A stretch of DNA of 21,753 bases, taken from the NCBI GenBank assembly GCA_004114245.1, contig QZWS01000147.1, forward strand, positions 1-21,753, given 5' to 3'. Every line of letters begins with the position of its first letter. Positions within the stretch are counted from its first letter, which is position 1. A model generated the notes under the pieces. That model had not been told where the DNA came from. It saw only the letters and a program-made list of their open reading frames with translations, and did no database searches. A program made the position numbers and the translations under genes. Positions 1 to 10,434 of the stretch are shown here, piece by piece. The stretch is from Zoopage sp. CT-All (taxonomy: Eukaryota > Zoopagomycota > Zoopagomycetes > Zoopagales > Zoopagaceae).

Positions 1-1557
1 GATGTTACCCAGCACGACTGGTCAAGAGAAAGGGATTCTTCTTCAGACAAAGGGCCGCAACCACCGACATCCTTCAAGAAATCCAATTGAAGCTGAACGA
101 GTGAGGTGCGTTGCATACCAACTGTCACTGTGTGCCCCTATATAATGGAGGGACTTGAAAAAGGATAAAAAAATGGAGCATACCTGTATGGATTTGAACG
201 CGGTAGTGCACCGACTAGAGAAGGCCTCAATCAACATGATCATGATCCATCACTGCGGCGGTGGAGAACAGCTTGGGTTCTTTGAGTCAAAATGCTCCTT
301 GACTTGAATGCGGTGGAGTTTAAACCAAGCCGAGACAGCATTCATTGACTCCCAGCGTGTGTCTGATACTTTTGGTGCCTTTGTACGCATGTTGCTGATC
401 AAATTCTGTTGTCACTGAAGATACGAAATGGCGCCTGTCAGTACAGCGTAGAACTGTTCACTCGCGTAAGATACATAGGCTTTCTGTAAAACGATATCAA
501 GTTGATGCGCAGCGCACCAGACTTGAATAAATCCCGGCTTGGCAATCTGTTGAAATCGTGTTGCAACTCCAGCAACAATGCCTGTCATCTTCTTTTCGCC
601 GTCCGTTGTAATGCCAATAATAATGTCACGCCATGATGGGAATACAGCATCAAGGGCTTTGCTGCAGGCATCAAAGATGGCTTCGCCGGTGTGGCGTTTG
701 TAAATGGGGATGGCTAGCAAATGAATGTTGACAATACCAGTCTGATCATCATAAGCCCGCAAGCGTATATCCAGGTACGAGGTGAATACATGGACCGACA
801 TGTCGAGCGCAACAGAGAAGGCCCAGCACCTGCTCAAAAGTTCCGCAATCCACTGCAGATTAATTGCGCAAACAAACCGCGTGTATTTGGCTATTGTTGT
901 GTTGTTGCAGTTGCCGATTGCAGCAAAACCTGTGCGCTCTTTCACCAAATAAAGGAGACGTGCAGTTTGTCGAAACAAACATCCAACTGAAACATGGTTG
1001 ATTGCAAGCCGAAACTGCACAGGATTCTTAATGTGAATTTGGTATCGATCGCTTCCTTGCCCTTCGAGAAGTTCTTCAATTGTGTCAGCGCAGTCCTCGA
1101 ATGCCGCCATCATGTGGATGTGCGTTTCACCATTAATGTCTTCTGGGTCCCAAAGCATTTCACCGATGATTACGTTAACAATTGGAGCATTGATAAGAAA
1201 CGTCTGAGCAACCCGACCACTGTGGAAGTAATAATGTAAGGTTTCCTTGGCCGGGGGCACCTTGGCAAAGTACGCCTTTTTATCGCTATTGTTCAGTGGC
1301 TGGTACTGCATCCATTGCGTAAGGTGCTGTGTTATGTGGTGTTGCGCGTAGTTGTCAGTACGAAATGGACCCTGAAAGAATTTGACTCTTGTTGTAGGTT
1401 GGCGCTTGATGCCAACTTTCTCCTCCCGGCCAAAATGGACACAAAACAAGCACTCTGCTGCGAGAACTTCACTTGGGTTATGCTGACTGTACTGGGTCGG
1501 CTGAACGGCATACTGTAGCACATGTGCATGCTGGAAGGAAGGTGTGGCGCATGGCAT
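1..1557 (-). pseudogene. hAT-family transposase, BED-type zinc finger, broken by two TGA codons, open at left edge
   Basis: This frame reads as a hAT DNA-transposon transposase, which would cut and paste its own element. From the ATG at 1557 the order is: a BED-like zinc finger (CLFC, then a HHITQH block about 35 residues later) followed by the PFRTDNY signature; the RNase H-like core with first aspartate in ALDMSVH and second in GITTDGEKKMTG; then VWCAAHQLDIVLQK, highly typical of this group. A TGA at 412-414 interrupts the frame, but the homologous reading resumes at once (QQNLISNMR... DTRWESMN) and runs to a second TGA at 250-252. It then resumes through TTAFKSIQ, a 46-nt intron (138-183, GT...TAG) and GHTVTVGMQRTSLVQL to the window edge. 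The last catalytic glutamate would lie outside. The frame is also open upstream to 1890, but without an ATG at its end or homology there. Family call is secure; activity is unlikely. Confidence 0.8.
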
Positions 1558-1916
1558 CCTAAGCAAAAAAAGCGACGAATTCATTGAGGCAAATGATGTG
1601 TACAAGCAACCGAAATACAAGAAGAATGGAGCGGCAACAATAATTGAAAAACAAATACAATCATCGACGAACTCAAGATCACGGAGGTAGCTGGTAGTTA
1701 CAAGGCAAAAGCGCAGACATTGATATCTTATTTTATTTGAGATCCGCTGTGCCTTCGATTCCATGTTCAAGACAGTCCACTTGCGTCTATGATCAGGATC
1801 AAAATACCCAAGGACCTGCGGCACATTATTAACTTTGTGTATTTGTATCGTCAGGTTCAGGTACAAATGACGTACAGTTAGCAGATCCACTCAGGTCAAC
1901 AACGGCGTCGATTAAG

Positions 1917-2610
1917 GTGACAATTTCCCTGCTACTATGGCTCATATTCTACGATGCGCTACTGTCAAAATACAGGAATACGGTCGGGAGGTTTGCTTCA
2001 ATGCAGATGCGGACTTCAATGGTTTCGGCAAGCTCACACCCAGAATCAGTAATCACATTGCCATGGCCAACGGCCTGTGCTCTTGGCAGGGACAGGGGAG
2101 GGTATGCTAGCGCTCATCGCCATAGTCAAAAATTTCATATGCCTCCACGGCATCCAAGTCAATGGTGACAAATCCATTATCATGGCGAATGTCAGCATGA
2201 ACAATCCCAACGTTCTGACCCCGGTGACAATGTACCCAAGCCCAGACCACTTGATTAACGATACCTACTCCAAGAGCAAGTCATTTCAAATACTGAGCAT
2301 CTTACTATGCCTGAACGGCAAGCCTATGGATTCTGTCGCACAGGCAATACACAGTCGTCAGAGTCTTGCAAATACCATCGCACCTCGAAGCATATCCTTG
2401 GCTATTGCCACATATATACTACGCTATGGCCATCATTCCCGCGGTTATTTTCAGAGACTGGGGGTAATCAATTCCCGATGCGGACATGCAAACTATCGAT
2501 ACAACGCAGTACAAGGCCACCAAGAACAAAGTTTGGCTTCCGGGTCGATACCAATGCGTCCTGTTTTAGCAACACACCTGTAGATAATTGTGGCCAAATT
2601 GCTGCATTTA
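1917..2610 (+). mobile_element. Decayed LINE (non-LTR) reverse transcriptase, palm-to-thumb part
   Basis: Several frames on the plus strand together read as the middle and end of a non-LTR retrotransposon reverse transcriptase. SLLLWLIFYDALLSK (from about 1926) matches the usual SPLLW.IFYDPLL block. After a frame change, LLAGTGEGMLAL...HGIQVNGDKS (from 2080) matches the block just after the catalytic FADD box. SFQILSILLCLNGKPM (from 2284) matches the R.LG motif, and IIPAVIFRDWG in another frame matches the thumb. The catalytic FADD itself is not readable: the place where it should lie reads HCHGQRPV. At least two frameshifts and in-frame stops are present, so this is a dead copy. The fit to the class is from memory of LINEs in early-diverging fungi; the clade is not assigned. 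Confidence 0.65.
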
Positions 2611-2692
2611 CGTAGACGCTAATGGAGTCAGCATCGCGAACCACTGCTTTATGCCTACAATACTGGCCTCACTGCTATTCATTCTCAGATGA

Positions 2693-3040
2693 GATATTCA
2701 AACCCAGCCGTCTATTATTCACGATAACTGGCTCCACGAGTCGCTGTGGAAGCATCTTTGCGACATCAAAGCAATCCTGGCGCGGCTGAATCTCGGACAA
2801 TATGCACTGCAACGACTCGCACAAGCAGATGTTGCTCAGCAAACAGAGCAAAGATACGATTTCGCATTTGCGCACAAGAAGAGGGCAACCGATGAGGAAG
2901 AGGATGCGGCTGATGTTGGCAAGGACGAGAAGGTGCTTTGGACTGTCTTCCTGGAACTTGCGCAGGAGGCCCATGAGCACAGCAGCCCTGAATGCGGCCC
3001 TGACAATCGATTCAACGCGAATCCCGCTCTTGCTGCCTAG
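2693..3040 (+). pseudogene. ATG-less open frame after the LINE remnant, possibly its C-terminal tail
   Basis: A 115-codon frame between a TGA (2690-2692) and a TAG (3038-3040) has no initiating ATG but looks coding in composition: DNWLHESLWKHLCDIK, then LARLNLGQYALQRLAQ, a run of acidic residues (DEEEDAAD) and LWTVFLELAQEAHEH. It lies just downstream of the reverse-transcriptase remnant on the same strand, so it may be the region behind the thumb of that LINE. I do not recognise a domain. The opposite-strand frame over the same bases looks like a shadow. Confidence 0.35.
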
Positions 3041-3340
3041 CTCATCATGGCCCTCCAGGAAACTCCCAGCAGACTTGAGGAACCAAGCCCCAAAGCCCCT
3101 CAAATATCATAGCAAAATCAAGTAAAAGCGCGCCGATCTGCCCAACAAGGCGAGCAATAATGTATTACGGATATTACACACCAACATCTGTTGTCTTGCT
3201 TGCATTAGCCTATTGAGATGTCTGCTGATATTACTGCCACTTTTGTCATCAGCTGGCTAAAACAACCCCTTGATATTGGTCGCTCACAAGGCAAGCTTTG
3301 TCAAAAAAAGCCATGTGGCTCAAAAAAACAGTCATGCCTT

Positions 3341-3406
3341 AAATACGGATACAGCCACATTTTAAATATGGATAAATACGGATTTTGGGGGTTTGTATCC
3401 GTAAAT
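3341..3406. repeat. Cluster of AAATAYGGAT repeats with one inverted copy
   Basis: AAATACGGATA occurs at 3341-3351, AAATATGGATA at 3364-3374 and AAATACGGATT at 3374-3384. The inverted core TATCCGTA lies at 3396-3403. The direct and inverted copies could pair as a hairpin. The surrounding 3041-3700 is AT-rich and pyrimidine-rich, with no gene I can support. Confidence 0.4.
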
Positions 3407-3713
3407 AAGCAGGCCTGCCTATCTCTCTCTTGGTACTTTTAGCACTTTGTCATGTTTTCCGTCTTGTCCGCCACTGCTACTTAACTTTATTCTCACTGTT
3501 TTGGTATGATTGTTGTTCATTCACAATCTACTGCTAGTTTTACCTTTGACTGCAAGTGGCTGCTTTCTTGCCACTTCTTAACAAGTTCCACCTTATGCTT
3601 AACTCTTCATCTCATAATTCTATCTTAAATCTGACATAATAGAACTATCATAGCTCCTTATACTTGGTTTTCTCTTTCCATATAAAAAAGATAAGACTTG
3701 TTAGTAGTTCTGG

Positions 3714-3770
3714 GTTAGATAGAAGGATAGAAGGGAAGGAGGGCTTAAAGGGGAGATAATGTCATGATCA
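3714..3770 (+). mobile_element. Possible LTR-retrotransposon junction: polypurine tract then TGTCATGATCA
   Basis: An almost unbroken purine run of about 45 bases (agaaggatagaagggaagga, ggg, then aaaggggagataa) is followed directly by TGTCATGATCA at 3760. Purine tract followed by TG is the usual left border of a 3' LTR in fungal Gypsy or Copia elements, and TGTCA starts are common there. No matching second LTR, CA end, primer site or pol reading frame was found nearby, so this may be a relic or chance. Confidence 0.35.
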
Positions 3771-4011
3771 TACCCCTGGTAGAAGTAATCTTATATTTTT
3801 CTTGTATATCAACATAAGTTCACCCGCCCCCCACAGTATTATTGATACCTTCTCTGCCCCCAGGTCCCCCTACTCTGGGGCGGGCATGACAGAACTGTTG
3901 GACCTCAGCATGCTGCTGCTCCCCAAGCAGGTGATTGATGAGGCCGGACTAGTCAATGTTGTGGTCCACAACTTCTTCTATAAGCTGCTGCCAGTGACCA
4001 AATGGCTGCGC

Positions 4012-4420
4012 TAAATTGGTTCCCGAGATGGGCTGAGTACTACGCACCATCAGAGCATGTTCCAGAGGGTACCTTTGATAAATTGATGATGCCGGTGACA
4101 CTTGAGGAAGTGCACCAAGCCGTGGGGAAATTGGTGCCATGGAAAGCTTCAGGAGCTAGTGGAATACCCACAGGAGTCCTACGTAAGCTGTTACCAGTCA
4201 TTGGAGGACACCTGGTAGCACTATTTACCTGCGTGCTAAGACAAGCAGAGCTGCCAAAGCCCTAGATGCTGGTGCTGATGTTCCCAATAGCAAGGACCCA
4301 ATTTAGAAAGGAGACCTGAGTTGGCTGTGGCCAATCATGTTACTCAAGTCAATGAGAAAGGCATTCTTTACTGTTATGACTATGCCGTATAAGACAGCAC
4401 ATTGGTTTTCTGGCGGGGGG
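4012..4420 (+). mobile_element. Second LINE reverse-transcriptase remnant, fingers part
   Basis: The frame WAEYYAPSEHVPEGTF, then MPVTLEEVHQAVGKL, WKASGASGIPTGVL and LRKLLPVIGGHL matches the start of a non-LTR reverse transcriptase: the P.T.EEV....KA.G.DGIP...L block. It stops at a TAG (4263-4265), and the homologous reading continues in another frame as GDLSWLWPIMLLKSMRKAF, which matches the YRPISLL...K block. Nothing after about 4420 is recognisable, so the palm with the catalytic aspartates is missing. It is decayed and truncated. This copy holds the part of the domain that the remnant at 1917-2610 lacks, but the order on the chromosome is reversed, so they are either two copies or one rearranged copy. 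Confidence 0.6.
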
Positions 4421-4426
4421 TTGAGT

Positions 4427-4601
4427 AGCAGTCTCTTTTCTGTCCCTACTTGGCCTGAAATATAACAGATTGCCAAAGGATTTTCTGGCCCTATTGGGGC
4501 CTTGCAGCACAATGACCTCTCAGCTAGTGGCAAAGCTGGAGGCAGCAAAAATAATGAGCATATGGAGCAGATGGACAGCTGAAGAGCAGTCTCTTTTCTG
4601 T
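4427..4601. repeat. 17-nt perfect direct repeat, 158 bp apart
   Basis: AGCAGTCTCTTTTCTGT occurs at 4427-4443 and again at 4585-4601. A looser similarity (TTTTCTGGC) precedes the first copy and is repeated about 70 bp later. It could be a trace of local duplication or of an insertion flanked by duplicated target sequence. Confidence 0.5.
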
Positions 4602-5807
4602 TTACAAACAATACATTAAGTTCCGCAGATTCTTGGTTCCCCCTCTACCTTCTTCACTGCTTTCCTCTTCACCATCTCCACAGTGGATATAATATATAGC
4701 TCAAGTATAATGTCAGCTAATAGTAAAACAAGCTGCATTAGATAAGATTTAAGCACTTAAGTGGTAGCCTTAGGACATTTTATCTCTTTAGGAGGGTACT
4801 CAAATACATAGGAGGATTATAGTTCAACTATGATCAGTCTAAATAATATCCAATGTTAGGCCTATGTGGTAATTGAAACCAAAAAAAACTGATTTAGTCT
4901 TCATTTAGGCACCTTAGAAAAGTTAATATAGGCAAAGTAGGTGTTTTATAGCAAAACATCTAAAATAAATACCCCTGCGCATGACCTTTAACAATTGTCT
5001 TGTGGTGCCCTCATAGGCTTCTTTCTTCACAATTAGTGTTGTTGCAAGTGTGACGTGTGTGCTAGCATTGGCCATGGCAGCAATGCAGGCAACAGCAAGC
5101 ACAACAAGTACTATGGATAAGCAGTAGAAGAGCATGATTTCTTGTAATTTATTGCTGTGGGTGTGATGCGTTGGCAGCTGTTGTAACATCCGCCTGGGCC
5201 AGGAGGGGCCCGGGGGCAGGCAGAGTGTAAGGGATACAAGGAGGGCAGAGAAACCTGTGTTGATTATGCAGAGAAAAGACAAAACTCCCGAGTCAGCCAA
5301 TTACTTGGACAGCCCAATATGCCGCCTGGAGCCACGGTTTTTCCCTCATTGGAACGGGGGGTTTTTTAACCCAGGCCCAGGGCAGACACTCTTAACCTAG
5401 CCAAATAATAGGACCAATACTAGTATGTTGCTTGTGTTGAAGTCAAGGCTCAATGCATGGCATATTCTCTCTCTGAAGACAAGACTGTCACTACAAGGGA
5501 TATGACCCTGACAGCTGTGTGTGCAAGTTGATGAAAGAATATAAAAAACCAGCATTTTACCACCACTGCCACATGCCCTACACAACTACAACAGTGCACA
5601 CTTGGACCTTGTCCCCAATTTCCCTGTCCCCAAGTATGTGCATTGATGATGTAAATGTAACAATGGTGGCAATCATCCAAATATTGGGCCATTTTACATG
5701 GAATATAATATGCTCAGGGTATTGGGCGAGAGTATCAGAATAGTACTAGGGTAGTTAGGAAAGAGAAGCTGCTTAGCTGCAAACACATAGCACAGGGATC
5801 ACCAATC
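4602..5807. other. About 1.2 kb intergenic sequence upstream of Nup133
   Basis: This stretch is AT-rich to about 5150, with a pyrimidine-rich patch at 4635-4685, then has a GC-rich patch (5185-5225, containing GGGGCCCGGGGG). No tRNA, rRNA or confident gene was seen. One minus-strand frame with a hydrophobic segment is listed separately. The part next to 5807 presumably contains the Nup133 promoter; I see no clear TATA box tied to a start. Confidence 0.5.
4923..5189 (-). CDS. Unrecognised short frame with one hydrophobic segment, weak
   Basis: From an ATG at 5189 this 88-codon frame has a hydrophobic stretch (IMLFYCLSIVLVVLAVACI, roughly residues 17-35) that could be one membrane helix. A basic tail follows (VKKEAYEGTTRQLLKVMRR). 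The frame is open further upstream to 5300 without an ATG. I do not recognise it and no neighbour supports it; it may be a transposon fragment or chance. Confidence 0.15.
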   Translation of the reverse strand: MLQQLPTHHTHSNKLQEIMLFYCLSIVLVVLAVACIAAMANASTHVTLATTLIVKKEAYEGTTRQLLKVMRRGIYFRCFAIKHLLCLY

Positions 5808-5822
5808 ATGGTGAGTACATAG
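5808..5822 (+). promoter_or_regulatory. Four-codon uORF or 5'-leader splice donor before Nup133
   Basis: ATG GTG AGT ACA TAG lies 50 bp before the Nup133 start codon. If transcribed it is a minimal upstream open reading frame. The same bases contain GTGAGT, a strong donor sequence, and AG acceptors follow at 5842 and 5849, so it might equally be a short leader intron. Neither splice choice puts this ATG in frame with the Nup133 coding sequence. Confidence 0.3.
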
Positions 5823-5871
5823 TGTTCCTACACCAGAGTCAGCAAGTAGCACGGTCTCGACCATCACCACC

Positions 5872-8800
5872 ATGTTCTCATCGCAGCTAAAGACGCCGCG
5901 TCGGCGCCACCAGGCACCCGACGCAGTGGTCGCCGGCAGCATCCGGTCCCCGTCCATCGTGTCCCGGGCGCTGTCCGACGCCTCGCGCGTCACGGCCCGC
6001 GCGCGCCCGGCCCCGCAGCTCCTCACGCGTTCCGACGCCCATGCTGTCCACGTCCTTGCTCCCTTGCCGCGCTCCATCGTGGCTGCGCTCTCAAACAAGG
6101 ATGATGCCATGGAGCGCGTTGCAGCGGTGGTGAGCGACGATGCCTCCCCGTTCTGTGCCGCCGTGACGATCGACTCCGTGCTCGTTTGGAATTACACCGA
6201 GACGCATCCGGCGTGCACCGCCATCGCAGTGCCTTCGCCGAAGGATGCCCTGCCGCCCCTGGTGCATTTTACTGCGCCAAAGGCGTCGGGGTCGGTCGAG
6301 CCCGGGATCGTCCTCATATGCCGCGATGGCTCCATCCACCACTACAGCAGCATCTCGCTTGCTGCCGCCGCCCAGGTCTCCGTGCCCACTGCCGCCGCTG
6401 CACGCATCCCACTCAATATTGGTTCAAACGTAGCAACATCTGCTGCCATGTGCGATTCTGGGCTGCTTGTCGTTGGCGCCTCCGATGGCGCCGTCTTCGT
6501 CCTAATCCCTCCCTCCGACCAGTCACGCACAGTCACGACCACGCCGTGGCGCGTGGTTGGGCTCAAGCTGCGATCAATGCGCAAGTCCTACTTCACCGCT
6601 ATCGTCTCCAAAGTATTTGGCGCCTCGACAAATAGGATTACTTCCAGCTCAGCAAACGGCCATTTGGCCGAAGCCGACGGCGACGCAATCATCTCCTTGT
6701 CGTGTTCCGCCAACACGATCGCTGCCTTGACGTTATCCGGGAAGCTTGTGCGGTGGCGTGCAGATATTGCCGACACTGACACCACCACCATCGACACGGG
6801 CCTGGAAGAGGCTATGCCGTGGCAGACGTACGCGTACCTTGGCCGCACAGACATCTTCCGTATGGTTAGTCGTGACATCCTGTCCAGCCATCCCGACATT
6901 CAAGTCGCGCAGGCCAGAGGTGGCCCCGTCCCATCCGCACAAGACCTCGCCATCACCATCCACTCCCTTGCTCTCCATGACCGCCAGCTGGCAAACGAGG
7001 ATGCAAAGTTGTTCTTCCTAACATCCTACAAAACAAGCGACATCGAGCAGGCCAGGACCCGTCGCTACGACCACACGCCCAAGCTAGGATTCGCTATCGC
7101 TGTATTCGATTCTGCAACCCCAGACGACTTGATGGACGACGACATCAATATGGATGACGACAACCACCCCCTTTATATGCGCGATCGTGTTGATATCGTC
7201 TACACCAACGACGGACTCCTCTACCCTCCTGTGCTCCAGGCTCTTCCAGTGAACCTGCGCCTCGACGTCGCAGCACCATTGTTCCTGTTCTTTATCGTCA
7301 CCCATGACGCAATCGTTATGACCGAAGTGGACTCCACGCAGTTCCGCACTGCTGCCACCGCCGTTCCGCAATTCGAGGAAGTGGTGCGCATTCACAGCGA
7401 CCAGAACCAGCGCTTTATCGGTTCGCATCTAGTGCGCAATCAGGCAAGCGAGTATGCTTCTCTCGATGCGTCCGAGTCGTCGGCAACAGCTCGGTTGCTT
7501 GCATGCGCCATCGGGCTTGGGATCATCTCCATCGACTTGAATTTGGCCAAAATCAAGCCTGACGATGATTCGATTAATGAGTCCAATAGGTATAGCTCGA
7601 TACCTGACTATCGAGAGACGCTGATATTGTGCCTAGCATCATCTCGACGACTGCTGCGGATGACGTTCCACGCCAGGCTTCGCAAGTCAAAACGAAGCTC
7701 GAACAGGCCGTTGCATACGGCTCGCAATCGGCCGTGAGTGCTCATCCTTTGATGTCACAGCAACGAGCCAATGTTATAGAATTCGCTTCGCTTCGATTTC
7801 AAGGTTTCGTCGGGAAAGTCTTTGGACGCCGCTGTCGACGAGCTCGCATCTGAAATTGTCAACTCCCGTGCGTGGCCTCATCGTCTTGTGTTGCTACTCA
7901 CAGTTGGAGAATAGGCTTCCGCTATGCCTCCCCGTCCTTGGATATCAGCGCGAGTCTCCAGAGCCGGCAAAAGCTACTTCATGATTTAATTTCATTTTTG
8001 CGAGAGCACGATGCCATGGCTTTGGTAAGGCTTGTTGGCTCTCTACATTTATAATCCATTTCCACAGGTGAGCGTGGAAGTGCGTGCGCGGCTTCGCAAT
8101 AAATTGGAAATGCTGTTGGCCGCTTCGGCAATGTGGCAAACGCATAATGACTTGCTGAGGTAAAACCTTGCTTGCACTCTCGTTTCGAATCTGCCTAGAC
8201 TCCCTGAAAACGGCAGTATGGATGAATTTCTGCCTGCTTGCATCCGAGCGTATTATGGAACGAGCTTCAGCGATGAGGAATTGTCCGACCCTGTCCGCGA
8301 TTTCTTCCGTTTTCAGGTTTGCACAGTTCATGCCTTGCCTGCCCCTCGCTTAATTTCAGCTAGCTTCATGATCTCTCCTCGCTTATTACTCGAATGGATG
8401 ACGCGATGCAAAATCCGGCGGAATATGAACTCGCGAGCACAGCCTCAATTCAAACAGTCGTTATTAGCAACAAACTGATAGCGGTATGTGTTTGCATCCG
8501 CCGTATATTACGAGTAACGTGTATGACAGGCTCCGCTTATCGCTGTCGCTTCGTCCAGGAGCGATCCGAATCGAGCTCGTGTGTTTGGTAACGCAATTAT
8601 AACCGCCCTTCCCTGGACATGTATGTCATCTCACTACGACGAGTCCTCTCACCTCTCACATTGATGACCAGCCACGCCACAGCTCGCTCACTCTGTTGCT
8701 GGGTTCGCCCGTCGCACATCATCACTGGTCGATAAGGCTGAAACAGAGCTGCAGTCTGGATCCGTCTACGTTCCGGGAGTTAACACGGCTGTGAATAGCC

Positions 8801-10434
8801 TTGGTGTCGTGCGCGAGCAACTAGTTCAGCTGGCAGAGCTGCTGTACTTTTGCATTGGGCGCGACGCATTTCACTCATCAAGGTGCCAGTCTTGTTGAAC
8901 GTCTCTGGTCTGTATTATATTTAACTGCTAGAGTCGATTCAGATTATCCTTTTTTCCACGACACGTCAATCTCACTATTAGGCTCGCTCGGTGCGATTAA
9001 ATCTACTCCTCAGCGCCTCTAACTCTACTAGTCTCCTCTGGTGATGTCAACACTGCCCTTGGCGTAACCGAAACCTATTCCGACTTTAATGGACTTGTTT
9101 CCGTTTGCATGGCTGCCCCAAACGCCGTTGCTAACGTCGACCGTTATTTGCGTGAGCATGGCCAAGAATTTGCTGTTGCGTATTTTTCTTGGCTTCTGCG
9201 GCACGGTATATATATCGTGTTTTTAATACTTTTTGATATCCTTTCATCCAGGACGGCTGCACCAGCTTCTCACCTTGAGCGACCCCTTTAACGACCATCT
9301 ATCCCATTTTCTCGCCAGCGAAGGAAGGCAAGATCTCGCATGGATTCATTGTCTGCGAATTCGCGATTTCCACGGAGCAGAATCGGCGCTGGCAGCTAGT
9401 GCAAAGGCCGAAAAACGACTCGACACATTCGAAGTAAGCCAATTATCCTGGATGCGATGATATATACAATCCTGTATTAGGTTTTGAACAGTGTCGGGAA
9501 ACTAGTCCACATCCATGCCACACATGGCACTTGCAGCAGATTAAGCGATGACGGTCAGCATGCATTTCACTCTGTGCTTTCACTGCTAATTTGTGGTACC
9601 AGCTTATCGAAAGCGACAGAATGCAGTAACTATACACCGCCATCTGCTAAAGAACCTGGGCATAAACACGGAAGTGAATCATCCACGACCGGATATGTCC
9701 AGCCTGGCCAAAGCATCATGCACATCACTAGATAGGTTTACCGGGTTAAAATGCGTAGCCACTTCATTTTTGGAACGTTGCATTCGAGGAGAAATACTGG
9801 AACCCGAAGATTTAGCCCTTGCGCTGATTCTAAAGGATTCGGATCCTGTCGAGTTTCGATCTGCAGTCGCGGCGCTGTGCTCGTCAGAGGTATTGCTCTT
9901 CAGTCCATAGTGCATTTAGTATCGCAAATTCAGACTCTCCAACGTCCTACCGAGTATCAAGACTTTGCCATTCGCCAGATTTGGCGACATGCCATTCTTC
10001 AGGATAAGTACGAGCACTTTACCACACATCAAAGGCTCATCACCAATAGCTGGCCGCTGTTGACAACTCAGGTGAAGAATGTTGGCGACGATCAGCTTTG
10101 GGAAGTGCTTTGTGAAACGCGCACATACGCCACACTTGAGCAATTTATCGCGGAAGGTGTGTATTTCTCGCCAAATGCGTCTAGCTAATGTTTGGCAAAC
10201 GTTTCAGGCTTTACTGCGGATCAAATTCAGCCGATATCGGATTTGCGACTCGACTTGAGCCATGATAGTATCGGCAGACGATTCCCGGACCAGTCATCTA
10301 ATGTCGCTGCGCAAGTTGCACACGACTTGGATGCTATCAGCAACATCATTGACGGCTTGGTGGTTGAGTGCAGCATGGATTCGATTGTCGCGGAAATGGC
10401 GCGCAAGATTCAGTCGGACGATGTTGTCATGTAA
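5872..10434 (+). CDS. NUP133: Nucleoporin Nup133, 16 exons, 1289 aa
   Basis: Scaffold nucleoporin of the Y-shaped (Nup84/Nup107) complex of the nuclear pore. Exons: 5872-7589, 7637-7733, 7780-7867, 7915-8024, 8068-8159, 8199-8316, 8364-8483, 8530-8620, 8672-8882, 8932-8990, 9032-9205, 9252-9433, 9481-9553, 9603-9889, 9934-10156, 10208-10434; phases agree throughout. The start has a strong context (CACCATG). Residues about 50-600 form the N-terminal beta-propeller (VLVWNY, GLLVVGASDGAVFVL, LTLSGKLVRW). A loop near 233-260 (SYFTAIVSKVFGAS) sits where human Nup133 has its membrane-curvature sensor. The C-terminal half is the helical stack; FAVAYFSWLLRHGRLHQLL followed by LAWIHCLRIRDFHGAE aligns with the human FLFRWYLEKGK...LSWLHEI region. 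It is somewhat longer than human Nup133 (about 1156 aa). Nup155 shares the overall fold but fits the C-terminal blocks less well. Individual introns could be off by an alternative AG. Confidence 0.82.

Larger units (their letters stand above)
3041..4011. other. AT-rich interval without a supported gene
   Basis: Apart from the AAATACGGATA cluster and the purine tract with TGTCA described separately, I see only short, unconvincing frames here. A plus-strand frame at about 3885-4014 (ELLDLSMLLLPKQVIDE..) leads into the second LINE remnant in a different frame and may be its decayed upstream part. Confidence 0.5.

Noticed and set aside
250-414. TGA read as a sense codon (alternative genetic code or recoding)
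   Set aside because: TGA ends the helicase and the RGS-receptor genes at sensible places, and no host gene needs TGA read-through; the two TGAs in the hAT element are better explained as mutations.
1558-1890. N-terminal 111 residues of the long minus-strand frame as part of the transposase
   Set aside because: The frame is open, but it begins at GTG, has no family similarity, and an ATG at 1557 precedes the zinc finger.
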